Position numbers and translations under genes: made by a program
The notes under the pieces: generated by a model
The model's database searches: none
The model's input: the letters and a program-made list of their open reading frames with translations, nothing else
Told to the model about the DNA's origin: nothing
Source: Algisphaera sp039180025
GTDB lineage: Bacteria; Planctomycetota; Phycisphaerae; Phycisphaerales; Phycisphaeraceae
NCBI GenBank assembly: GCA_039180025.1
Contig: JBCDDZ010000001.1
Coordinates: 83,998 to 147,997, forward strand
Reading direction: 5' to 3'
Length of the DNA: 64,000 nucleotides
In this document: piece by piece, positions 51,181-58,207 of the stretch
How the letters are laid out: every line of letters begins with the position of its first letter
Numbering within the stretch: position 1 is the stretch's first letter

Positions 51181-52431
51181 ATGGGACCGCTGCTCATGCC
51201 GATCAAGAAACACGCCGTCGGCCCGATGGTTGCCTGGTTCCGATCCGCGGGCTGCCGCTTGACGGCGGCTTGTTTGCTGGGACTAGCGCTCGGAGAAATC
51301 CCTGGAGGGATTCCGGGGTTCATTGCGGGGGGAATCACGCTGTCTGTTGCCCAAGCCCAAGAGACCCCCGACATGTTTGTCTATTTCGGAACGTATACCC
51401 AGAAGGACCGCCCGCAAGGTATCTATCCCGGCCGATTCAACCCGGAGACCGGAGTGCTTAGGGTGAGCGAGGGGGTCGAGGCGGGCAAGAACCCGAGTTT
51501 TCTCGCGATCCATCCCGAGGGGCGAACGCTCTATTCGGTGACAGAGGCCGGCAAACAGGACGGGCTCACCGCGTTCGCCATCGACCCGGACACCGGACAC
51601 CTTAAAAAGATCAATTCCCAAGTCGCGGACGGAAGCGGGGCGTGTCACGTCGGCCTGAATCCCTCGGGGACCGCAGCGATCGTCTCGTATTACGGCAGCG
51701 GCAGCATCGCATCGTTTCCCCTGAACCCGGAGGGTCGGGTCGGCCCCGCCGCGTCGGTGATCGCTTTCGAGGGTTCGGGGCCGGACCCTAAGCGGCAGGC
51801 CCGGCCGCACGCCCACTCGGCGAACGTCGATCCCGCCGGCCGGCTCGCGGTGGTGGCGGATCTGGGGACCGATCGGCTGTGGCTCTACCGCGTTGATGCG
51901 GAAACGGCCGAGTTGACCCCGCACGATCCGGAGGCGGTAGCCCTGCACCCCGGTGCGGGGCCGCGGCATTTTGCGTTTCACCCAACCGAACCATGGGCCT
52001 ACGTGATTAATGAACTCGATGCGACCCTCACCGCGCTGCGCTGGAATATCGGCCCGGAGACGTTCACGAGCCTGCAAACCGTCGACACCCTGCCCGACGA
52101 TTGGGAGGGGCGACGTTCTACGGCTGAAGTCGTGGTGCATCCCAGCGGCCGGTTCGTCTACGGCTCGAACCGCGGCCACGACAGCATCGTGGCCTTTGCG
52201 ATCGATCCGGAGTCCGGGGAACTCTCGCGGATCGGTTTCACCCCCTCGGGCGGGCAGGAGCCGAGGAACTTCAACATCGACCCGACCGGCCGGTGGATGC
52301 TGGTATGCAATCAGAATACGGACGACGTGCAGGTGTTCCGTATCGATCCCGCGGAAGGCGCGCTGGAGCCGGTGGGCGAGCCCGTGCGGGTGCCGGCCCC
52401 GGTATGCGTCAAGTTTCTGCGGCAGGAGTAA
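51181..52431 (+). CDS. Exported lactonase, seven-bladed beta-propeller
   Basis: The 416-residue protein belongs to the 6-phosphogluconolactonase-like (YbhE/Pgl) lactonase family. It has an N-terminal signal region (TAACLLGLALGEIPGGIPG; cut likely after AQAQE, ~60), so it acts outside the cytoplasm, unlike the pentose-pathway enzyme. The propeller is seen as repeated strands: VYFGTYTQKDRPQGIY (~65), FLAIHPEGRTLYSVTE, ARPHAHSANVDPAGRLAVV and GPRHFAFHPTEPWAYVINEL, with the conserved H-x-H in PHAHS. The substrate may be a sugar lactone. An ATG at 51196 is an alternative start. Confidence 0.9.
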   Translation: MGPLLMPIKKHAVGPMVAWFRSAGCRLTAACLLGLALGEIPGGIPGFIAGGITLSVAQAQETPDMFVYFGTYTQKDRPQGIYPGRFNPETGVLRVSEGVEAGKNPSFLAIHPEGRTLYSVTEAGKQDGLTAFAIDPDTGHLKKINSQVADGSGACHVGLNPSGTAAIVSYYGSGSIASFPLNPEGRVGPAASVIAFEGSGPDPKRQARPHAHSANVDPAGRLAVVADLGTDRLWLYRVDAETAELTPHDPEAVALHPGAGPRHFAFHPTEPWAYVINELDATLTALRWNIGPETFTSLQTVDTLPDDWEGRRSTAEVVVHPSGRFVYGSNRGHDSIVAFAIDPESGELSRIGFTPSGGQEPRNFNIDPTGRWMLVCNQNTDDVQVFRIDPAEGALEPVGEPVRVPAPVCVKFLRQE

Positions 52432-52450
52432 GGCCGGGACGGATCACAAA

Positions 52451-52482
52451 AAAGCCCGCGGCCGAGGGACGCGGGCTTTTTC
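52451..52482 (+). terminator. Intrinsic terminator after the lactonase gene
   Basis: AAAGCCCGCG (52451-52460) pairs with CGCGGGCTTT (52470-52479) around nine bases, followed by TT. It lies 20 bases after the lactonase stop and between convergent genes, and A residues on the left let it work both ways. Confidence 0.9.
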
Positions 52483-52514
52483 TTAGGTTTTGATTTCAAT
52501 CGGTGCCTGAGGCT

Positions 52515-53126
52515 TCAGCGAGCCGCGGCGTAGTGGGCGGCGACTTTGTCCCAATCGACCACCGAGAAGAACGCATTGATGTAGTCGGGGCGGCGGTTCT
52601 GGTAATGCAGATAGTACGCATGTTCCCAGACGTCGAGGCCGAGGATGGGCTTGCACCCGTGGTCGACCGTATCGACTTGCATTAGCGGGTTGTCTTGGTT
52701 GGGGCTGGAGCAGACGTTGAGTTTTCCGTCTTTCACACCCAGCCAGGCCCAGCCGGAGCCGAAGCGTGTGGCGGCGGCGTTGCTGAACGTCATTTTGAAC
52801 TCGTCGAAGCCGCCGAGATCCGCGTCCATCGCCGCGGCGAGGTCGCCGGCGGGGGCGTTGTCTTCGGAGGGCGCTTTGAGCGTGTCAAAAAACAGCCGGT
52901 GGTTGTAGTAGCCGCCGCCGTTGTTGCGGACGGCCGCGGGCAAGTCCGGGGTGGCGAGGATTTCTTCGATGGACTGCCCTTCCATAGGGCTGCCCTCGAT
53001 CGCGTTGTTGAGCTTGGTGGTGTAGCCCGCCCAGTGTTTCTGGGAGTGGATTTCCATCGTCTTGGCGTCGATCGCGGGCTCGAGGGCATCTAAAGCATAG
53101 GGCAGGTCGGGCATCTCAAAAGCCAT
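52515..53126 (-). CDS. Superoxide dismutase, Fe/Mn family
   Basis: The enzyme removes superoxide in the cytoplasm. The ATG at 53126, preceded by AAGGAG, gives 203 residues. Metal ligands are His27-region (IHSQKHWAGY), His in GGGYYNHRLFF, and Asp and His in LDVWEHAYYLHYQNRRPDY, all present; FGSGWAWL is also conserved. The GGGYYNH form is nearer to the Mn-type pattern than the Fe-type, but metal choice cannot be read reliably. The open frame extends further upstream but without a good site. Confidence 0.95.
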   Translation of the reverse strand: MAFEMPDLPYALDALEPAIDAKTMEIHSQKHWAGYTTKLNNAIEGSPMEGQSIEEILATPDLPAAVRNNGGGYYNHRLFFDTLKAPSEDNAPAGDLAAAMDADLGGFDEFKMTFSNAAATRFGSGWAWLGVKDGKLNVCSSPNQDNPLMQVDTVDHGCKPILGLDVWEHAYYLHYQNRRPDYINAFFSVVDWDKVAAHYAAAR

Positions 53127-53439
53127 AGGGCGGCTCCTTGGGAGGGTCAAAAACGGACGGGGCCGAGCCAAACCAGCCCGGGATACCCCTTTAGGGCGAG
53201 TGTAGGACCCGGGCGGCGCAGGGTCAACGTCACCGCGTGAACCGTGGATTGGCGGTATACCCGCCACGGTCTCCGAGAAAAATAAGGAGTCTTGGGAATG
53301 AAACGGGGCCCGAAATGCTTGTTACTCTACGCGGTAAACCCGGGTCGATAAGCCGGCCCACGCCCCGGCCGGTTGAAAACCGTGGAAGCGTTTACCTAGA
53401 CTTTTAAGCAAATGGCCCATCTAAAATCAGGAGCAAGCA

Positions 53440-53772
53440 ATGGCTAGCGACACCGTATTGGAACTCACCGACACGAATTTTGAAACAGAGGTCGTCAAAG
53501 CGGACCAGCCGGTGCTGGTGGATTTCTGGGCCGAGTGGTGCATGCCCTGCCGTATGCTCGCCCCCGTGATCGACGAGCTGAGCCAGGAATACGACGGCAA
53601 GGTCAAGGTCGGCAAGGTCGACACCGACGCCAACCGAGAAACCTCCGTCAAGTACGGCATCAGCGCGATCCCGACCATCATCCTTTTCGACAAGGGCGAG
53701 GTCGTCAAGAAATTCGTGGGCGTGACCCCCAAGCCCGAGTTCGTCGCCGAGCTCGACAAAGCCACGTCCTGA
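53440..53772 (+). CDS. trxA: Thioredoxin with CMPC active site
   Basis: The 110-residue thioredoxin reduces protein disulfides. VLVDFWAEWCMPCRMLAPVI (~25-44) is the active site, with Cys-Met-Pro-Cys in place of the usual Cys-Gly-Pro-Cys. The cis-Pro is in ISAIPTIILF (~75), and the buried Asp is VDF. GGAGCAAGC before the ATG (AGGAG type) is a good ribosome-binding site. The change of Gly to Met may alter redox potential. A terminator follows. Confidence 0.96.
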   Translation: MASDTVLELTDTNFETEVVKADQPVLVDFWAEWCMPCRMLAPVIDELSQEYDGKVKVGKVDTDANRETSVKYGISAIPTIILFDKGEVVKKFVGVTPKPEFVAELDKATS

Positions 53773-53800
53773 GGCTCGGTTTTCTCGACCAATCAAACCG

Positions 53801-53833
53801 ACTGCCCGCAGCATCCAATGCGGGCAGTTTTTT
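53801..53833 (+). terminator. Intrinsic terminator after trxA
   Basis: ACTGCCCGCA (53801-53810) pairs with TGCGGGCAGT (53819-53828), loop of eight, followed by six T. Confidence 0.92.
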
Positions 53834-53985
53834 GATGGGCCAAACACCATGAGATGGCCGAGGACCGGCGGCAGGCAAGTAACCCGTCTGTATCGGACGC
53901 TTGATCGAGGCCTGATGCTGTTTCACCAGTACCCTGGCCCCGGCTTGTTGAGCGGTCTTCTGGACCCACCAAAGGGAAATCAGCG

Positions 53986-54627
53986 ATGAGGTGGTCCGCC
54001 GCGGAGTTAGCGGATGCGATTGAGGCCGGCCTCAAGGCCCGGTCGGCGCAGGACGACGCGGCGCAGGCGGTCTACGGTTTCGATGCGCTCGATGAACTGG
54101 GGCTACACCCCGTGGTGCGGGCGGGCTTGCACGCCGCGGGCTACGGGGTCTGGCCGGAGCAGCGTTACCCCGGACACGCGCACAAAAAATCGAAAGCCCA
54201 GGGGCAGCGCTGCGACCTCGTGCTGACCCGCGACGGGCTGCCGCTGCGGGACCCGGCCGTAAAATCCACGCTGTTCGATGCGCAGCCGGCCGCGGATGCG
54301 GACGAGGCGTACTGGCTGGAAATCAAAGCCGTCGCCCAATACGAAACCAGCGGGGCGTTCCGCCGGTACTCGGCCGAGTTGCTGTCCCCGGTCACGAAAG
54401 ACGTCAAAAAAATCTGGACCGACACCATGATCCGCCACGGCGGGCTCCTGCTCCTGCTGTTCACCACGACGCAGCAGGTCGCGGAGCACGACCTCGCGGC
54501 GTGGCACGAGCGCTGCTTGAAAAAGGGCTATCCCGTCGGCCCGCCGGCCGTCCGGGGATTCCCCATCACCGATCGGCTGGGCAACGGATGGTGCACCGCC
54601 GCGCTGTTTGGCGTGCGTGGCGTATGA
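53986..54627 (+). CDS. Hypothetical protein with PD-(D/E)xK nuclease-like pattern
   Basis: The 213-residue protein has QRCDLVLTRDG (~75-85, Asp) and then AYWLEIKAVAQYE (~105-117, E-x-K), the order and spacing of the PD-(D/E)xK nuclease core. A helix with KDVKKIWTDT and a hydrophobic strand HGGLLLLLFTT follow. It resembles restriction-endonuclease-like hypothetical proteins, but there is no methyltransferase beside it. No signal peptide or membrane segment. The assignment rests on a short motif, so moderate confidence. Confidence 0.6.
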   Translation: MRWSAAELADAIEAGLKARSAQDDAAQAVYGFDALDELGLHPVVRAGLHAAGYGVWPEQRYPGHAHKKSKAQGQRCDLVLTRDGLPLRDPAVKSTLFDAQPAADADEAYWLEIKAVAQYETSGAFRRYSAELLSPVTKDVKKIWTDTMIRHGGLLLLLFTTTQQVAEHDLAAWHERCLKKGYPVGPPAVRGFPITDRLGNGWCTAALFGVRGV

Positions 54628-54784
54628 CCGTAAGGGTCGATACGGGACCGGGGCACGGGGCGTCGGCGTAAAAAAGTCGAGCGGCCGCGTACACGCCTCT
54701 CGACCTCGGGGATCTGCCCGCCGTACCAACGGCTGGTGAGCGTTCCCAAAACCCACAGCCTCAACTCTGCAGCGAGCCGTTCGG

Positions 54785-55888
54785 CTACACCGGCCCGAGA
54801 AGCCCCATCAAGTCCTCCAGCCGATACCGCACCACGCCCACATGCGTATCCGCCGCCCCGTAGTACAGCCAAAGGTCTCCGCCTTGCTGGGCGTATCCCG
54901 TCGGGAATACCACGGCTTTAACAAACCCTTGTTTCTCGAAGTCCAGCTCGGGACGCATGAATGCCTCGGCAGTCGCCGCCAGTACTTTCGCTGGGTTATC
55001 CCGGTCCAGCAGCAACGCCCCCGCGGCGTAGACCCCGATCGGCTCACCCGGCCCGGGCTTACACGAGGCGTGATAGATCTTCAGCCAGCCCCGCTCGGTC
55101 AGGATCGGCGGCACCCCGCCGCCCACCCGCCCGTCGTCCCAGCCGCCCGCCGCCGACGCCTGCCCCGACACCCCCGTCGCCCCGCCCGATCCCCACAGCG
55201 GCGTGTGCCTGCCCCAGTGAATCAGGTCCGGCGAGTACGCCAACCACATCTCCGGCGGGGTCACCTCGAACTTCCCGGTGGGCCGATGGATCGCCGCGTA
55301 ACGACCGTCGATCTTCTCAGGAAATAGCACGATATCCTTATTTTCACGGCAAAAAATAATCCCGTGGTCCGTGAACTGCTCGAAATCGGTGGTGGACAGC
55401 AGCACGGTCGACACGCCGTGGAACGACGCCCCAACAGCGGTGATGTAGTACCGGCCGTCGATCCGCGTCAGCCGCGGGTCTTCGAGCCCGAACACCGCGT
55501 GGTCCGCCCGGTACTCGACCACCGGTCCGACCTCCGCGACCGTCACCTTGTCCGCCGCCAACCGCACCACCCGCAGGTGGTTCAGAAACGTCAGCCGTTT
55601 GAAACCCGTGTCCTTAAAGATGGCCATCCGCGGATCGTGCGTGCTCACCGCTTGGGCATCGATCCAGTCGATCGCCACGTCGCCCTGAGCGTCGATCCGA
55701 GGCGAAGCCACGAACCCCGCCCGACGCTCGATCGGCCGGTCCGCCACCCTCACCAACATCACCACCGTCCCGTCGTCGAGCTCGATCGCGGCGGGATTAA
55801 ACGCCCCGATCACCTCAAACCCCGGCCGCGAGGCGGGCAGGTCCTCCGGCCGGATCAGGCAGCGCGTTTCCAAACGTTCCAGCGTCAT
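54785..55888 (-). CDS. GH130 family glycoside phosphorylase or hydrolase (copy A)
   Basis: GH130 enzymes cleave beta-mannosides, usually by phosphorolysis. The 367-residue protein has five-bladed propeller motifs: NPAAIELDDGTVVMLVRV (~32-49), GLEDPRLTRIDGRYYITAVG (~133-152) with the catalytic-region Asp, CRENKDIVLFPEKIDGRYAA and YYGAADTHVGVVRYRLEDL at the end. A Gly/Ala/Ser insert (~230-254) is longer than family norm and absent from copy B. It is the third gene of an operon with a second GH130 and an epimerase-like gene, 58 bases after the latter. Confidence 0.92.
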   Translation of the reverse strand: MTLERLETRCLIRPEDLPASRPGFEVIGAFNPAAIELDDGTVVMLVRVADRPIERRAGFVASPRIDAQGDVAIDWIDAQAVSTHDPRMAIFKDTGFKRLTFLNHLRVVRLAADKVTVAEVGPVVEYRADHAVFGLEDPRLTRIDGRYYITAVGASFHGVSTVLLSTTDFEQFTDHGIIFCRENKDIVLFPEKIDGRYAAIHRPTGKFEVTPPEMWLAYSPDLIHWGRHTPLWGSGGATGVSGQASAAGGWDDGRVGGGVPPILTERGWLKIYHASCKPGPGEPIGVYAAGALLLDRDNPAKVLAATAEAFMRPELDFEKQGFVKAVVFPTGYAQQGGDLWLYYGAADTHVGVVRYRLEDLMGLLGPV

Positions 55889-55946
55889 GATCCACCCTTG
55901 CCTTAGGCCGAAAAACCAGCGAAACCCCCGACTTCTTTCCGAACCG

Positions 55947-56639
55947 TCAACCGGACGGCGTCAGCGCCTCCGCCCGGTCGCGCGGCACCCACCCGAACGG
56001 GTTGGCCGTGTCGTGCACTCGGCCTTCGTTATCGGAAACCGCCGTAAGCAGCGACGAAATCGGCGGGTCTTCCGCTTCGATGATACGGATTAAGAGCGCG
56101 CACAGATCGCCGTGACTCAGCCAAACCCGCCGCTCCCACGCATCACTTGGGTGTGGCAGACCGTCGCGCGTCACCGCGCCGTAGCGCACGGACGCCACCC
56201 GCAGAGTCTCGTCCGACAGCTCCCGCCCCAGCTCTTCGACCAGCACCTTCGCGCTCCCGTAAACATCGTTGCCCCGCGGCGGCCGGTCTGGCGGAAGATA
56301 CCCGGGCCCGTCCCAGTCGTAGAAATAATCCGCGTGCACCGAGCTTGCCATCACCGCCCGGGCCACCCCCGCCCGCCGCGCCGCCCGCAGGACGTTCCGG
56401 CTCATCTCCAGGTTCCCGAAGTACCCCAGGGTCCGGGTCCGCTTCGAATTCACGTATTGCCACGCCAGGTGCACCACCGCGTCGTGCCCCGCCAACCGCT
56501 CGGCGACCGAATCCAATTGGCTGAGGTCCGTCCCGTCGATCGACCGGGACATCAGGGTCAGCCTATAACGGCTCGCCAGCCCCGCGGCCAACGCAGAACC
56601 CACCCTGCCGCTCGCCCCGGTGATCGCGATCTTCTTCAA
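55947..56639 (-). CDS. NAD-dependent epimerase/dehydratase-like protein
   Basis: The TTG at 56637-56639 overlaps the GH130 stop (TTGA) and has AGGAG upstream, giving 230 residues. It shows the NAD loop G-A-S-G-R-V-G (~8-14), VVHLAWQYVN, SSVHADYFYDWDGPGYLPPD and the catalytic Y-G-S-A-K (~124-128). At 230 residues it is short for the extended family, lacking much of the C-terminal substrate domain, so the substrate is unclear; uronate or other sugar dehydrogenases look similar. The gene lies between two GH130 genes. Confidence 0.85.
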   Translation of the reverse strand: MKKIAITGASGRVGSALAAGLASRYRLTLMSRSIDGTDLSQLDSVAERLAGHDAVVHLAWQYVNSKRTRTLGYFGNLEMSRNVLRAARRAGVARAVMASSVHADYFYDWDGPGYLPPDRPPRGNDVYGSAKVLVEELGRELSDETLRVASVRYGAVTRDGLPHPSDAWERRVWLSHGDLCALLIRIIEAEDPPISSLLTAVSDNEGRVHDTANPFGWVPRDRAEALTPSG

Positions 56640-57706
56640 ACCATCGCTCCTGCCAGATCCGTCAACGAAAACGCGGTGACCCCGACGTGCGTGTCCGCCG
56701 CGCCGTAATACACCAGCCACCGATCGCCGTCTTCGACCACGCCGGTCGGGAACACCACGTCGGGCACAAACCCGTGTTTCTCCCAGTCCCGCTCCGCCGC
56801 CATCATCGGCTCGGGCGTGTGCCCGATGACCCGCGACGGGTTTTCCGGATCCAGCAGCAGCAGCCCCGCGCGGTAGGCCCCGACCTCGCCCTTGCGGGTC
56901 GCCCGCTGGCTCCCGTGGTAGATCTCTAAAAACCCGTCCATTCCGGGCTGCCTGACCCGCACCGGGGGCACCCCGGCCCCGATCCGGTCGTTGTCCCACG
57001 CATACCGTCCTGACCACACAAACCGATGGCCGCCCCACGCCCGTGCGTCGTCCGACTCGGCCAGCCACATCTCCGGCTTGCAGAAACGCTGAAACGTGTT
57101 GGGCCGATGCAGCGCCGCGAACCGTCCGCCGATCTTCTCGGGCAGGAGCATCACGTCTTTGTTTTCCGGGCAGAAAATCACGCCGTGCCGCTCGTAGCTC
57201 TGGAAGTCGGTGGTGGTGGCCAGCGATGTCGCCGCGCCGTGCTCGCTGACGCTGACGTAGGTGATGTAATACGTCTCCCCGATCCGCGTGATCCGCGGGT
57301 CTTCCACCCCAAATGTTTCGTAAGGCCCCTCGCAGACCAGCGGAGCCAAATCGCCCACGAGATTGAGCCCCGAAGGGTCGAGCACGAACGTACGAATCAT
57401 GCTTACGAATTTGAGCCGCATCAACTGATCCTGTGCCCGGACCACCTTCCGCGGATCGACCAGGATGTCTTGATCCTCCGGGAGGTATTCCACCACCAGT
57501 TCGCCATCGGGCCCCCAGTGCGGCAGCGCATGGAACCCGTCCCGCTGCTCCACCGGCCCCTCCGCGACCCGAGCCATCATCACCACCCTCCCGTCGGGCA
57601 GCCGCGCCGCGCCGGGGTTGAACACCCCCAGCACTTTCAGATCGCTCCGCGACGCCGGGAAGTCGCCGGGGGTTAGCAAACGCTGGGTCAACTGTCGGGT
57701 CAGCAT
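56636..57706 (-). CDS. GH130 family glycoside phosphorylase or hydrolase (copy B)
   Basis: First gene of the operon; 356 residues. It shares the plan of copy A (NPGAARLPDGRVVMMARVA; GVEDPRITRIGETYYITYVS; PENKDVMLLPEKIGGRFAAL; YYGAADTHVGVTAFSLTDL) but is well diverged from it, so the two probably act on different linkages or chain positions. No signal peptide, so cytoplasmic, as expected for phosphorylases acting on imported oligosaccharides. The stop overlaps the epimerase start. Confidence 0.92.
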   Translation of the reverse strand: MLTRQLTQRLLTPGDFPASRSDLKVLGVFNPGAARLPDGRVVMMARVAEGPVEQRDGFHALPHWGPDGELVVEYLPEDQDILVDPRKVVRAQDQLMRLKFVSMIRTFVLDPSGLNLVGDLAPLVCEGPYETFGVEDPRITRIGETYYITYVSVSEHGAATSLATTTDFQSYERHGVIFCPENKDVMLLPEKIGGRFAALHRPNTFQRFCKPEMWLAESDDARAWGGHRFVWSGRYAWDNDRIGAGVPPVRVRQPGMDGFLEIYHGSQRATRKGEVGAYRAGLLLLDPENPSRVIGHTPEPMMAAERDWEKHGFVPDVVFPTGVVEDGDRWLVYYGAADTHVGVTAFSLTDLAGAMV

Positions 57707-57773
57707 GCCTGAAGTGTATCAATCTCGGGGTCGGCCCAACGCCCGTCCAGCCTCTGCGGGCTAAACTCATCGG

Positions 57774-57998
57774 ATGCAGTGCAACATCGACGCAAAAGGA
57801 AAAGCGATCCGCCTCGCCTCCGGCCTCTTCACGCTCGCCGCCGCAGCGCTGGCCGCGGTGCTGACCGCCACCGGCCTGCTGCCGAGTTGGGGCTGGTTCC
57901 TGGTGGTGGGAGCGGTGCTGGGTGGCGGCTTTGCCGTTTTCGAGGGGTGGGCTGGTTGGTGTGGCTTGCGTGCGATGGGTTTTAAAACACCGTTCTAA
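57774..57998 (+). CDS. DUF2892 small membrane protein
   Basis: The 74-residue protein starts MQCNIDAKGKAIRLASGLF, the DUF2892 pattern (M-x-C-N-x-G-x-x-x-R-x-x-R). It has two hydrophobic segments (~16-34 and 39-58), with GWCGLRAMGF at the end. Cys residues at 3 and ~63 are typical of this family, often linked to rhodanese proteins such as YgaP. Here no rhodanese is adjacent. The role is unknown. Confidence 0.8.
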   Translation: MQCNIDAKGKAIRLASGLFTLAAAALAAVLTATGLLPSWGWFLVVGAVLGGGFAVFEGWAGWCGLRAMGFKTPF

Positions 57999-58207
57999 AT
58001 CGATTTTTTGTTGATTGTTTCAACCACACCGGCCGGATAATCGTCAAAGGCGTCGGCCCTTAGCATCGCTTAATTTCTGTCTCCCGCGTCTCAGTTTGAT
58101 CTGTCGTTCGCCGATATTAAAAAGCCCGCGCTAGGCTGTATTTATGGTTGCTGACCCTGCGTCCAAATGTACTGGAGTAGATCATTTCCACTTCGCCACA
58201 AAATCTG

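Noticed and set aside
55947..57770. 607-codon frame spanning the epimerase and GH130 copy B
   Set aside because: Only the last 230 codons are the epimerase; the rest is GH130 copy B read in the wrong frame, and a TTG start with AGGAG exists at 56639.
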